A stretch of DNA of 64,000 nucleotides, taken from the NCBI RefSeq assembly GCF_019083805.1, contig NZ_JAHRDV010000006.1, positions 62,001-126,000 of the forward strand, given 5' to 3'. This DNA comes from Acetobacter estunensis (GTDB lineage Bacteria > Pseudomonadota > Alphaproteobacteria > Acetobacterales > Acetobacteraceae). The notes under the pieces were generated by a model. The model did not search any database. It had not been told where the DNA came from and was given only the letters and a program-made list of their open reading frames with translations. Below are positions 37,234-46,704 of the stretch, piece after piece. The first letter of the stretch is position 1. Every line of letters begins with the position of its first letter. Position numbers and translations under genes: made by a program.

Positions 37234-37369
37234 CGACGAACAGCACGATGAAGATGAAGAACAGGATCTTGCCGATATAGGCAAAGTTGGCGGCGATGCC
37301 CGTAAAGCCGAAGACGGCGGCAATCAGGGCAAAGATCAGGAAGATAAGAGTCCAGCGTATCAGGTCCAT
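37202..37369 (-). CDS. DUF1328 (UPF0391) small membrane peptide
   Basis: A 55-residue protein with two membrane helices: [20 protein letters not shown], then [15 protein letters not shown], then a second helix [15 protein letters not shown] and a basic end. The GIAA...AKI-type core is the DUF1328/YtjA signature. Homologues are often stress-induced, but their function is unknown. The last 32 bp overlap the end of the dsbB-like gene on the other strand. It is short enough to be missed by simple ORF cut-offs. Confidence 0.85.
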   Translation of the reverse strand: MDLIRWTLIFLIFALIAAVFGFTGIAANFAYIGKILFFIFIVLFVVSLLFGRRQP

Positions 37370-37568
37370 TGAGATCACTCCGATGATGTTGAAAGATCAA
37401 CGTCCTGAGAGGCTTCCCGGTTGCGCCGCGTTGTTACGCGCGGTGCAATGAAAGACACATTTTTTCTCAATGAATGAGTGTTCTCCCGGAAAAAAGCGAT
37501 CCGGGGTATGGTCTATTGTGTCGAAGATGGAACAGAATGAAAGCGGAAGATCATGAGGGAGATCCATC

Positions 37569-38615
37569 ATGTCCACCGCTGGCCAGCTTGCCACCACTCC
37601 ACGACTGCCACGTGACTGCACGTTCGATGTGGCAGACTGGCAGATTCTTGCGCGTTGCTGGTACCCTGTCGCTCTGAGTCGGGAACTGGATGAGCAACCA
37701 CTCGGTGTCACGCTTCTGGATGCACCACTCGTGTTGTATCGCGCGGAAGGAGGGATCGTGGTGGCGGACGACTTGTGCCCCCATCGCGGCGTCCCTTTGA
37801 GCATGGGCACGGGCAACGGACACAGCATCGCCTGCGCCTATCATGGTTTTCGTTTCGGTGTGGGAGGGCGTTGCGTGCATATCCCGGCTCACCCCGATAA
37901 TGCCATTCCTTCCAAGCTCAATCTACGCACTTATCCTGCTGTGGAACGTTATGGTCTGATCTGGACCTGTCTCGCGCCGGAGGAAGGGGCGGTCATTCCG
38001 CCCATGCCACATTGGGATGAGAGCGGATTTCAGCAGATCAACTGCCCTTGGATCGATATCGCAGGATTTGCTGGACGGCAGGTGGAAGGCTTTATCGACG
38101 TTGCGCATTTCGCTTTTGTGCACACCGCCACTTTTGCCGATCCGAACAATGCAGTCGTGCCTGCTTATGTGCCGAAAATGACGGCGGACGGGTTTGAGGC
38201 GGAGTATCGCAGCAGCGTCGCCAATTATCCCATCGGTCATGAAAAACCCACGCCACCGGGGTTTGTGTGGTTGCGGCATTTTCGGGTGCATGTGCCGTTT
38301 GTCGCCACGCTGGAAATCCATTTTCCTGAGAATGGGCGGCTGGTCATCATGAATGCTGCGTCTCCCGTTTCGGCCCGTAAGACGCGGATGTTCGCGCCCA
38401 TCTGCCGCAACTTTGGACAGGATGTGCCGGTCGAGGACGTGTACGAATTCAATCGTCGTGTCTTTGAAGAGGATCGGGCGCTGGTCGAGGCGCAGAAACC
38501 GGAAAATCTGCCACTCGATCCGACGCTGGAAGCGCATGTAATGGCAGATCGAAGTTCAATCGCTTACCGTCGGGCGCTTCGGAGTATGGGATTGAGCCGG
38601 TTCTTTACGGCGTAA
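37569..38615 (+). CDS. Rieske non-heme iron oxygenase (alpha-subunit type)
   Basis: A 348-residue oxygenase. The Rieske [2Fe-2S] site is Cys70-Pro-His72 and Cys89-X2-His92 (CPHRG, CAYHGF). The catalytic domain has His180 and His185 in FIDVAHFAFVHTATF, the usual mononuclear iron ligands. The size and style resemble vanillate O-demethylase/phthalate-type oxygenases that need a separate reductase; none is encoded nearby. The substrate is unknown. Upstream 37370-37568 holds no other gene. Confidence 0.9.
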   Translation: MSTAGQLATTPRLPRDCTFDVADWQILARCWYPVALSRELDEQPLGVTLLDAPLVLYRAEGGIVVADDLCPHRGVPLSMGTGNGHSIACAYHGFRFGVGGRCVHIPAHPDNAIPSKLNLRTYPAVERYGLIWTCLAPEEGAVIPPMPHWDESGFQQINCPWIDIAGFAGRQVEGFIDVAHFAFVHTATFADPNNAVVPAYVPKMTADGFEAEYRSSVANYPIGHEKPTPPGFVWLRHFRVHVPFVATLEIHFPENGRLVIMNAASPVSARKTRMFAPICRNFGQDVPVEDVYEFNRRVFEEDRALVEAQKPENLPLDPTLEAHVMADRSSIAYRRALRSMGLSRFFTA

Positions 38616-38636
38616 GAAGTGCCTCGTTCGCAGTGT

Positions 38637-39959
38637 TCAGGTGAGCGTGGCAATAGGTGAGAAATTGGTCATGCCATATCGGGCTAGTGTGGAAAGACAG
38701 GCCATGGCCTCGTGTTTTTCCAAACTCTTGCCGTAAGGGATATTGCGGCGGAACCGTTCTTCCAGGCGTGCGATATAGCCACGTCTGGACCATGGGCGTT
38801 GCAGAAGTTCTTCGACCAGTTCTGGATATTTCCAAGGTATATCAATGAAGGCCGGAATGGTGGACTGGCTTTGCATCCCGGCGCGAAGGATCTGGGGAAA
38901 TAGGGCGATGACGGTTGGGTCCGGTGTGCCAGAAAAGGCGGGGCGAGTATTTTTCCTTATGTGGTGCAGCAGACTGTGGGCAAGGGTACTGCCTTTGTGA
39001 GAAAGATGGCCAATCTGTGTGAGACGCGGATTCAGTTCGATGAAATGATACGTGCCCGTGCGTGCGCATCGCATGAAATCAAGACCGAAAAATCCGGACA
39101 ATCCGAGCTTTTGGCAAGTAATGCGGGCGGCATGTTCCATTGCATCGGATTGCGTTATCTCCACGATGGTGGCGGCACCCGTGCGTCCCTGATGGGCCAG
39201 GACATTTACCGCCCGCGTGTCGAGCACTTTTCCCTGCCAGCAGGCCACCATGATATTCGCGGGACTGCCTTCAACATGTGCCTGCGCCATAACGGGTAAA
39301 GGTTGACGGAGTAGAGTGGCGTCAAGGAAAGAATGGGCGTCTCGATCGGCCAGCAAGAGACGCAGAGCGCTTTTTGATCGAACAGGATTGGAAAGACGTG
39401 TGAAGGCGTTTTCCATCTCGGCATAGGTGTCAGCAATCGCTACGCCTGAACCACCCCAACTGCGATCCCGTTTCAGCACCCATGGGCCAGGAGTATGGGC
39501 GCACCATGTTTTTACATCGTCCAGGCTCTTCATGTTCGCAGCCTTTGGGGTGGAAATGCCTTCTGCCCGCAAGACTTTGATTAGTTTCAGACGGGTCTCT
39601 ACCAGAGAGAAGGCCGAAGGATTTCCAAGAGAATTTTCTAGAATCTCTCGGCATATTTTCTTTTTATCTGTTTTTATATCGGCAAGCTGATGAACTTGGT
39701 GCAAATCCAGAACGCTTCGATCATCTGCTGGAATGACCAGATCTGGTTTTAATTCAGAAATGATATTGGCCAGAACAGGCACGGCCTGAAAAACCGGATA
39801 GGGGCGGAATGTCGCAATCTTTTTCAGACAGTGCAGGGAATGTCCCCGAGGACACACGGTGTGCACTTTTACCTCTTCCTCAAGGAAGGTCAGGGCAAGG
39901 CGTGTGACGGAAGACCATCTTACCGATGAGATCAGCAGGACAGAAAAGTCTGTTGCCAT
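38637..39959 (-). CDS. ATP-grasp ligase, substrate unknown
   Basis: A 440-residue ATP-grasp protein. The N-terminal Rossmann-like part (to about residue 110, with LKPDLVIPADDRSV) precedes an ATP-grasp fold with WVLKRDRSWGGSGVAIAD (phosphate-binding loop) and the Mg site FFGLDFMR...FIELNPRLTQIG. It resembles the carbamoyl-phosphate-synthase-like carboxylate-amine ligases found in natural-product and conjugation pathways. The acceptor is unknown. The DNA is AT-richer than the surroundings, with runs of T and A around 39600-39700. It lies 30 bp downstream of the flavoprotein gene, probably in one operon. Confidence 0.85.
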   Translation of the reverse strand: MATDFSVLLISSVRWSSVTRLALTFLEEEVKVHTVCPRGHSLHCLKKIATFRPYPVFQAVPVLANIISELKPDLVIPADDRSVLDLHQVHQLADIKTDKKKICREILENSLGNPSAFSLVETRLKLIKVLRAEGISTPKAANMKSLDDVKTWCAHTPGPWVLKRDRSWGGSGVAIADTYAEMENAFTRLSNPVRSKSALRLLLADRDAHSFLDATLLRQPLPVMAQAHVEGSPANIMVACWQGKVLDTRAVNVLAHQGRTGAATIVEITQSDAMEHAARITCQKLGLSGFFGLDFMRCARTGTYHFIELNPRLTQIGHLSHKGSTLAHSLLHHIRKNTRPAFSGTPDPTVIALFPQILRAGMQSQSTIPAFIDIPWKYPELVEELLQRPWSRRGYIARLEERFRRNIPYGKSLEKHEAMACLSTLARYGMTNFSPIATLT

Positions 39960-39989
39960 GACAGGAGCCTTCCATTCAGATTTTGTGTG

Positions 39990-41255
39990 TCAGGATGCGG
40001 TGAGGGGATACCTCTTTGAAAAAGAGCGAGGAGAGAGTGTTGTTGAGGACAACGGTAAGAGCGGACTTGAGCGGGCTGTCAGTCTACGGGCGGTGAATCG
40101 CGCTCCCCATACAAAACGGAGCAATGGTCCAAAGCTTGCAGCGGCAGCAGGCCCAATAAAATGAAGTCCCGGCACAGTACTTTCGAAATATCTGGAAAGA
40201 ACTGGCATGCCGTCTTCCGTTTCGATTTCCGGGAGTCGGTCGCGACTTAAGAACGGGAGACGCGAAAGGTCGATCCGTGCACCGGTTCCGGCTATTACGT
40301 GATCGACTTCTATTAATTGCCTGTTTCCTGTTGTGGAGTTTTCGAACTGGAGAAGAATTGTTCCGTTGTTGAAGGTGGCATCCTTCAGCATCAGGTTAAG
40401 ATGTATGGGTACGTGCTCGCGCACGGTCGTTCCCGTAACCCAGCCGGCGGCAGGTCCGAGATGTCCATGTGTGATACGCAGCCGCAGATGGGAAGGCAGA
40501 AGATGAAAGACGTCAGGAAAGTCGCATGCTAGCCGCGAGCGCCATCCTGTTCCCAGTCCTGAGCGGGGTTTTTTGATGCGTGTGATTACACGCTGAAGAC
40601 CACTCAGGGAGCGAGGCGGATTATTGATCCAGATTTTGGGTTGTCGGGTAAACAGGGCAGCTGTGGCTCCCGCTTTATGCAGGAAATACGCCGCATCGAC
40701 AGCGGAGGAGCCTCCTCCGATGACAGCGACTTTTTTCCCAAAGAATTGTTCGTACGAGAGAAGATCGAATGTGTGATGGACTCTTTCGGAAGGCAGAGTC
40801 TGAAGAGGCTGGGGTCGTTGTGCAAAAGGACCGATCCCGACAGCTATGACGATATTGGTTGTACGGACGGTATCGCCGTTTTCAAGTTCGACATTGAACC
40901 CTGTGCGTGTCCGAGCGAGATGCATCACCTGCATCAATTCAAGTTCGGGCACATGTTGGCGTTGGAAGTATTCTCCGTAATCTGCAAATACCTTCGCCTT
41001 AATAGGGACGCCGATAGGAGCATAAGAATAGCCATGTTCGGTGCAGAACTGGTTCAATGTGCTGGTTCTGGCGGGATCGAAGAGGTCGAGAGCGAAGCCT
41101 TCGGCCTTGAGTGGTAATTCACGAGGTACATGATCGCGCCAGAACGCCATCGGGCGGCCGAATATACGAAAATTAGCGCCTTTTTTACGCAAATAAGCGG
41201 CGAGTGAAAGCCCGTAGGGACCAGCGCCTATAATGACGGTATCCGTAATCATCAT
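39990..41255 (-). CDS. FAD-dependent oxidoreductase / N-monooxygenase-like
   Basis: A 421-residue two-dinucleotide-domain flavoprotein. The FAD motif IIGAGPYGLSLAAYL is at residues 8-22, and the NADPH motif VAVIGGGSSAVDAAYFL is near residue 175, followed by an ATGTR-like HVIAGTGARID. The layout is that of flavin monooxygenases such as ornithine/lysine N-hydroxylases, but I cannot assign the substrate. AAGGGA lies just before the ATG. It forms a pair with the ATP-grasp gene, and its third-position base use is less GC-rich than neighbouring core genes. Confidence 0.83.
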   Translation of the reverse strand: MMITDTVIIGAGPYGLSLAAYLRKKGANFRIFGRPMAFWRDHVPRELPLKAEGFALDLFDPARTSTLNQFCTEHGYSYAPIGVPIKAKVFADYGEYFQRQHVPELELMQVMHLARTRTGFNVELENGDTVRTTNIVIAVGIGPFAQRPQPLQTLPSERVHHTFDLLSYEQFFGKKVAVIGGGSSAVDAAYFLHKAGATAALFTRQPKIWINNPPRSLSGLQRVITRIKKPRSGLGTGWRSRLACDFPDVFHLLPSHLRLRITHGHLGPAAGWVTGTTVREHVPIHLNLMLKDATFNNGTILLQFENSTTGNRQLIEVDHVIAGTGARIDLSRLPFLSRDRLPEIETEDGMPVLSRYFESTVPGLHFIGPAAAASFGPLLRFVWGARFTARRLTARSSPLLPLSSTTLSPRSFSKRYPLTAS

Positions 41256-41442
41256 GACATTCCCTTAAGGTAATGCCGTCCCTTCTTCCGGTTCATGATC
41301 GAGGAAGAAAGGACAATCACGTTGCCTAAAAGCCCAAAGGGAGGACGCTGCTTCTTAACGTAACGCTATGGTTTCATGATTGAGAAAGGAATTAAAAAAG
41401 ATATAAGTACTCATAATTTTGAATTGGCAGTCTGCGTTGGAT

Positions 41443-41470
41443 AAAAAAAGGACCGCGTTTCCGCGATCCC
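41443..41470 (-). terminator. Rho-independent terminator of clpB
   Basis: On the minus strand GGATCGCG and CGCGGTCC form an 8-bp stem with one mismatch and a 4-base loop, followed at once by seven T. It lies 27 bp after the clpB stop. This is the clearest intrinsic terminator in the window. Confidence 0.88.
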
Positions 41471-41496
41471 TTTCTTATGAACCGATGGTGGAAAGA

Positions 41497-44106
41497 TCAG
41501 GCGAGAACCGTTGCCGCTTCCCGTCCGTTGATCGTCAGTCCATCACCATTGGCGGATATATTGACCTCTTCGCCGTCGTGAATGCTGCCTTCCAGCAGAA
41601 GTTCAGCCAGCGGATTCTGCAAGCTGCGCTGCACGACACGCTTGAGCGGACGCGCGCCATAGACCGGATCGTAGCCTTCATTGGCCAGCCACTGATGAGC
41701 CAGATCGTCCAGCTTGAGCGTGATGCTGCGGTCCGTGAGCAGGCTTTGCAGACGCGCGATCTGGATATCCACGATGTGCGTCATGTCCTTCTTCTGCAGA
41801 CGTGAGAACAGGACAATCTCATCCAGACGGTTGAGGAACTCGGGACGGAAATGCGCCCGTACCGCTTCCATCACCTGTGCACGCACCATGTCGGTGCTCT
41901 CACCTTCCGGCTGGTGGGCCAGCACATCGGAGCCGAGGTTGCTGGTCAGGACGATCAGCGTATTGCGGAAATCCACCGTGCGCCCCTGACCATCGGTCAG
42001 ACGGCCATCGTCGAGCACCTGAAGAAGGATGTTGAAGACATCGGGATGTGCTTTCTCGATCTCATCGAACAGGATAACCTGATAGGGCCTGCGCCGAACG
42101 GCTTCGGTCAGCACACCGCCTTCCTCATAACCGACATAGCCCGGAGGCGCGCCGATCAGACGGGCAACGGAGTGCTTCTCCATGAACTCGCTCATGTCGA
42201 TGCGAAGAAGCGCTTTCTCGTCATCGAACAGGAACTCGGCCAGAGCCTTTGTCAGTTCGGTCTTACCCACGCCAGTCGGCCCGAGGAACAGGAACGATCC
42301 GATCGGCCGGTTCGGGTCCTGAAGTCCGGCACGGGCGCGACGCACCGCGTTGGCCACGGCTTTGAGCGCGGGCTCCTGCCCGACCACGCGCTTGCGGAGT
42401 TCATCTTCCATCCGCAGCAGTTTGGCGCGCTCGCCTTCCACCATACGATCTACAGGCACGCCGGTCCAGCGAGAGACGACGGAAGCAATGCTCTGTTCGG
42501 TCACGGCCTGTGAAACGAGGTCGCCCGAGGGACCGCTCTGGTCTTCTTCTTCCTGAGCCTTGGCGATCTTGGCTTCCAGATCCGGGATCACGCCATACAT
42601 CAGCTCGGACGCACGACCGAGATTGCCCTGACGCTGCGCGACTTCGACATTCGAACGCGCTTCGTCCAACTGCTCTTTCAGCTTCTGGACGGCGTTCACG
42701 CGATCTTTTTCGGCGTGCCACGCGGCGTTCAGAGCGTCCGACTTTTCTTCAAGGTCGGCCAGTTCGGCATCGACTTTTTCAAGTCGCTCGCGTGACGCGG
42801 AGTCGTCTTCCTTGCGGAGTGCTTCACGCTCGATCTTGAGCTGAATGACACGGCGATCCAGTTCGTCCAGTTCTTCCGGCTTGCTGTCGATCTGCATCCG
42901 CAAACGGCTCGACGCCTCGTCGATCAGATCGATAGCTTTGTCGGGGAGGAAGCGATCCGTGATGTAGCGGTTCGACAGCGTGGCGGCGGCCACCAGTGCG
43001 CCGTCCGCGATGCGTACGCCGTGATGAAGTTCGTACTTTTCCTTAATGCCGCGCAGGATCGAGATCGTGTCCGCCACCGAAGGCTCACCCACGAAGACCG
43101 GCTGGAACCGGCGGGCAAGGGCCGCGTCCTTCTCAATGTATTTGCGATACTCATCCAGCGTGGTGGCGCCGATGCAGTGCAGTGTGCCGCGTGCTAACTC
43201 CGGCTTGATGAGGTTGGACGCGTCCATCGCCCCATCGGACCGGCCTGCACCGACCAGTGTGTGCATCTCATCGATGAACAGGATGATCTGCCCCTCGGCG
43301 GCTTCGATCTCCTTGAGGACGGCTTTTAGGCGTTCCTCGAACTCACCGCGGTATTTCGCGCCGGCAATCAGAGCGCCCATGTCGAGCGAGAGCAGCTTTT
43401 TGTTGCGCAGGGCTTCAGGCACATCGCCATTGACGATACGCTGGGCCAGACCTTCCACGATGGCGGTCTTGCCCACGCCCGGCTCACCGATCAGCACGGG
43501 ATTGTTCTTGCTGCGGCGTGCGAGAACCTGAATGGCACGACGGATTTCCTCGTCGCGGCCAATCACGGGATCAAGCTTGCCCGCCTGCGCCACGGCGGTC
43601 ACGTCGCGGGCGTATTTCTTGAGCGCGTCGAATCCGGCCTCAGCGTTCTCGCTGGTCACGGTGCGGCCTTTGCGGACAGTGGCGACGGCCTTTTCCAGCG
43701 CCTCGGCGGACGCACCGTTGTCTTTCAACGCCCGTCCGGCATCCGTGTCCGATGCGGCAATGGCTACGAGCAGACGGTCCTGAGCGACGAAGGAGTCGCC
43801 GGCCTTTTGGGCGGCCTGTTCGGCGTTGTCGAGCAGACGCACGAGATCCGGCGTGGCCTGCGGCTGTCCCGCGCCGCCGCCCTGCACTTTCGGCAGCTTG
43901 GCAAGAGCCTGTTCCACAGCGGCGAGGGCACCGAGAGGGTTGCCACCGGCGGCCTTGATCAGAGAGGAGGCTGCGCCTTCATTGTCATCAAGGAGAGCCT
44001 TGAGCAGATGCTCGGGGGTCAGTTGCTGATTGTATTCGCGAAGCGCAATGGTCTGGGCAGCTTGAAGAAAGCCGCGCGACCGTTCGGTAAATTTCTGAAT
44101 ATCCAT
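41497..44106 (-). CDS. clpB: ATP-dependent disaggregase ClpB
   Basis: An 869-residue Hsp100 chaperone that, with DnaK, pulls proteins out of aggregates. It has the N-domain (residues 1-145), AAA1 with Walker A GEPGVGKT (about 205) and Walker [11 protein letters not shown], the coiled-coil middle domain (about 400-530), and AAA2 with GPTGVGKT (about 608) and [11 protein letters not shown]. The length is normal. It is transcribed alone from a sigma-32-like promoter (44201-44228) to an intrinsic terminator (41443-41470). Confidence 0.98.
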   Translation of the reverse strand: MDIQKFTERSRGFLQAAQTIALREYNQQLTPEHLLKALLDDNEGAASSLIKAAGGNPLGALAAVEQALAKLPKVQGGGAGQPQATPDLVRLLDNAEQAAQKAGDSFVAQDRLLVAIAASDTDAGRALKDNGASAEALEKAVATVRKGRTVTSENAEAGFDALKKYARDVTAVAQAGKLDPVIGRDEEIRRAIQVLARRSKNNPVLIGEPGVGKTAIVEGLAQRIVNGDVPEALRNKKLLSLDMGALIAGAKYRGEFEERLKAVLKEIEAAEGQIILFIDEMHTLVGAGRSDGAMDASNLIKPELARGTLHCIGATTLDEYRKYIEKDAALARRFQPVFVGEPSVADTISILRGIKEKYELHHGVRIADGALVAAATLSNRYITDRFLPDKAIDLIDEASSRLRMQIDSKPEELDELDRRVIQLKIEREALRKEDDSASRERLEKVDAELADLEEKSDALNAAWHAEKDRVNAVQKLKEQLDEARSNVEVAQRQGNLGRASELMYGVIPDLEAKIAKAQEEEDQSGPSGDLVSQAVTEQSIASVVSRWTGVPVDRMVEGERAKLLRMEDELRKRVVGQEPALKAVANAVRRARAGLQDPNRPIGSFLFLGPTGVGKTELTKALAEFLFDDEKALLRIDMSEFMEKHSVARLIGAPPGYVGYEEGGVLTEAVRRRPYQVILFDEIEKAHPDVFNILLQVLDDGRLTDGQGRTVDFRNTLIVLTSNLGSDVLAHQPEGESTDMVRAQVMEAVRAHFRPEFLNRLDEIVLFSRLQKKDMTHIVDIQIARLQSLLTDRSITLKLDDLAHQWLANEGYDPVYGARPLKRVVQRSLQNPLAELLLEGSIHDGEEVNISANGDGLTINGREAATVLA

Positions 44107-44200
44107 ATTCCTGTGTGTCCCTAATGTTTCAGGCGACGGTCAGGCCTCGTCCAACGTCCCTCCCAGAGGCAACGTGGCTTTGGTCTTGATCATGGAATCG

Positions 44201-44228
44201 ATATGGGAACGGAAAGCAAAAGAACAAG
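44201..44228 (-). promoter_or_regulatory. Sigma-32 (RpoH) promoter of clpB
   Basis: On the minus strand CTTGTTC (44228-44222) and CCCATAT (44207-44201) are separated by 14 bases, close to the RpoH consensus CTTGAAA and CCCATNT. It sits about 95 bp upstream of the clpB ATG, which fits heat-shock control. Confidence 0.7.
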
Positions 44229-44351
44229 ACCCTGTCAGGCATGTCGGCAGCCCTGCCATGCAGGAGAGTGCCACGTGCCGCGGTCGAAACCTTAACTTTT
44301 CCTGCATTTCTCTATGCCACAGAACGTCGTTCATCTTTTTCGGCGGATGGA

Positions 44352-45230
44352 ATGCGCAGGAAGTTAGGGATTGCCATTACGGCGCGGCAGGGCGGTGACG
44401 CTCTGCATCAGCAGATCGGCCGCATTGGAGGGATGTGCGCAACGGACCCTCATCTTCTGGTCTGCGATGATGGTCTTCCCCCGGAAGCTCTGAGCATGCT
44501 GGATGATGAAAGAGTGCGCTGGGTGGGCGGAACAGCCCGTGAGGCGGCATGGAACCGGAATCGCGGGCTTTATGGGCTTTTCACCTTTACCGATGTCGAT
44601 GCTGTTCTGCTGATGGAAGAGGGAGTCGAACCGGCCATTCAGGGATGGGAACTGGAATGGCTTGAGGGAGCGTTGCGTTACGGTGCCATTGGGTTGGTTC
44701 CGTCTGACGTCCCCGTCCGGGAAACAGGTGGAGCCTGCACGGCAGAAGAACCCGGTCTGCTCCGCTGCGTGCATGGCGCGTGTCTCGCCGTCAGTCGGGA
44801 GGCATTCGGTGCGGTAGGTTTCATGGATACGCGAGTGGCCTCGGCGGTCAGTATGCAAGAAGATTACATGATTCGGCAGGTCCGGGCAGGCTATGGCGGT
44901 GTGATGTTGGCGCAGGAGGCGTGGTTTCTGGCGATTTCGGGCGGCATCGTTCAGGTGCCGGATTCCAGCGAAACGACGCCTCTTCCCGCAGAGCACGAAA
45001 CACCTGTCTGGTGTCCGGCATGGCACACGGAACAGGAGAGGGACGCTTTCCTGTCTGAGTTTGCTGAACTGACGATGCGCCGTCCGTCCCCGATTGAAGC
45101 GCTGGTGCGGAACTTCGACTCTGAGGCGTATCTGCTTGCCAATCCCGATGTGCGGGCCGCCTCCATGGACGGGGTGGGGCATTATCTGTGCTATGGCCGC
45201 GCCGAGAATCGGCCCCTACGGCCAGCCTGA
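44352..45230 (+). CDS. GT-A-like protein with NPDV-type C-terminal motif
   Basis: About 292 residues. The N-terminal half resembles a GT2/GT-A fold: LGIAITARQGG, a DDGLP turn, NRNRGLYGLF, then a DVDAVLLMEEGVEP acidic motif and a later NHGACLAVSREAF-like segment. The last 35 residues (FDSEAYLLANPDVRAAS...GHYLCYGRAENRPL) match a short motif seen at the ends of many acetic-acid-bacterial glycosyltransferases. ATG 44352 starts right before the first strand; the frame is open from 44241, inside the clpB promoter region. Its acceptor is unknown. Confidence 0.7.
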   Translation: MRRKLGIAITARQGGDALHQQIGRIGGMCATDPHLLVCDDGLPPEALSMLDDERVRWVGGTAREAAWNRNRGLYGLFTFTDVDAVLLMEEGVEPAIQGWELEWLEGALRYGAIGLVPSDVPVRETGGACTAEEPGLLRCVHGACLAVSREAFGAVGFMDTRVASAVSMQEDYMIRQVRAGYGGVMLAQEAWFLAISGGIVQVPDSSETTPLPAEHETPVWCPAWHTEQERDAFLSEFAELTMRRPSPIEALVRNFDSEAYLLANPDVRAASMDGVGHYLCYGRAENRPLRPA

Positions 45231-45235
45231 CCTGT

Positions 45236-45706
45236 TCAACCTTGTTCGATGCGAATACGGGCTTCCGTCGCAAGCTGATCGACGCGCTCGTTCTCGGGCA
45301 CACCGGAATGCCCGCGCACCCAGTGCCACGAGACATCATGCGGTTTTACGGCGTCTAGAAGTCTCCGCCACAAATCCATGTTTTTCACCGGATCGCCCGA
45401 GGCATTGCGCCAGTTGCGACGCACCCAGCCTGTGTGCCAGCGCGTGATGCCGTTTTTGACGTATTCGCTGTCGGTATGGATGGCCACGATGCAGGGACGA
45501 GTGAGCGCTTCGAACGCTTCTGCGGCGGCTGTCAGTTCCATGCGGTTGTTGGTGGTTTCCGTCTCGCCACCGGAGAGTTCGCGCTCGCGGCCCTTGCAGC
45601 GCAGGAGCACGCCCCAGCCGCCGGGGCCGGGATTGGGCCGACAGCCACCATCGGTCCATATTTCGACAAGGGCTTGTTCGTTGGGGGAGCTCTCGGCGTC
45701 AGACAT
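45236..45706 (-). CDS. rnhA: Ribonuclease HI
   Basis: A 156-residue RNase H that cuts RNA in RNA-DNA hybrids. The four acidic residues are Asp19 ([11 protein letters not shown]), Glu57 ([11 protein letters not shown]), Asp79 (TDSEYV) and Asp143 (ERVDQLA), with His133 in RGHSG. It overlaps the thrB stop by 8 bp and is the third gene of ispH-thrB-rnhA, an order common in alphaproteobacteria. Convergent with the GT-like gene, 5 bp apart. Confidence 0.97.
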   Translation of the reverse strand: MSDAESSPNEQALVEIWTDGGCRPNPGPGGWGVLLRCKGRERELSGGETETTNNRMELTAAAEAFEALTRPCIVAIHTDSEYVKNGITRWHTGWVRRNWRNASGDPVKNMDLWRRLLDAVKPHDVSWHWVRGHSGVPENERVDQLATEARIRIEQG

Positions 45707-46691
45707 GAACGGGGTTCACAGGCATGTCGGACAGAAAAACGCGGAGCTTTTTGACGTAATCCATAGGATCCTTGCGGGTGACCAACGCTCCGGCAGGCGT
45801 GTTCACCCAGTCATAAAGGCGTGTCAGGGCGAAACGGAGAGCGCCACCTGCACACAACGCAGGAAGGGCATCGTGTTCGGCTGAGGTGAGGGGGCGCACG
45901 CTCTCATATCCTGCCAGCAGTGCGTCGCGACGAGCCCTGTCAAAATGCCCGGTCTCATCGAAACACCAGGCGTTGAGGCAGATAGCAACGTCATAAGCCA
46001 GCAGATCGGTGCAGGCGAAATAGAAGTCGATGATTCCCGACACGCGGCCATCGAGGAAGAAGGCGTTGTCAGGGAAGAGGTCGGCATGGATCTGCCCGCG
46101 TGGCAGTGCTGCCGGATCGGAGACCCGGGGCCATGCGGACAGAATGCGCTTCAGAGCGAGGCGAAGCTCCGTGGTCAGACCCGGAAACGTCTCTTCCGTT
46201 CCCTGCGAAGCGGCGGCTTTGTTCAGTAAAGGCTGCCATGCCGTAGGACCGAGGCCGTTGGCGCGGGTTGGCACATAGGTCGTGCCAGCTTCATGCAATC
46301 GGGCAAGCGCCTCACCCAGTGGGCCGCAATGCTCCACCTGCACATGCCGGGGCCAGACGCCGGGAAGAAAGGTGGTAATGGCGGCCGGACGCCCCGCCAG
46401 TTCGCGCAGGGCATTGCCGTCACGTCCCGCCACAGGCAGAGGGCAGGACACGCCGTGCGTGGCGAGATGCTCCATCAGTCCGAGGAACCATGGCAGTTCC
46501 GCCGGGTTCACCCGCCGTTCGTAAAGCGTGAGGATAAAATCCCGAGCGACGCCGTCTTTTTCGGTGCGGAGGAGGAAGTTGCTGTTCTCGACGCCCTCCG
46601 CGATGCCGCGAAAGGCTACGAGATGCCCGATGTCGTAGTCGGTCAGGAACGAGGAGAGTTCCTCGTCCCCGACCTCGGTATAGACGGCCAT
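45699..46691 (-). CDS. thrB: Homoserine kinase ThrB (APH-like type)
   Basis: A 330-residue kinase that phosphorylates homoserine for threonine synthesis. It is of the choline/aminoglycoside phosphotransferase fold rather than GHMP. The signature is the Brenner motif [14 protein letters not shown] with catalytic Asp, then the DFG-like GIIDFYFAC. The N-terminal [11 protein letters not shown] is typical of ThrB_alt. It lies 13 bp downstream of ispH and overlaps rnhA by 8 bp. Confidence 0.95.
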   Translation of the reverse strand: MAVYTEVGDEELSSFLTDYDIGHLVAFRGIAEGVENSNFLLRTEKDGVARDFILTLYERRVNPAELPWFLGLMEHLATHGVSCPLPVAGRDGNALRELAGRPAAITTFLPGVWPRHVQVEHCGPLGEALARLHEAGTTYVPTRANGLGPTAWQPLLNKAAASQGTEETFPGLTTELRLALKRILSAWPRVSDPAALPRGQIHADLFPDNAFFLDGRVSGIIDFYFACTDLLAYDVAICLNAWCFDETGHFDRARRDALLAGYESVRPLTSAEHDALPALCAGGALRFALTRLYDWVNTPAGALVTRKDPMDYVKKLRVFLSDMPVNPVHV

Positions 46692-46704
46692 TGCTACCCT
46701 GTGT

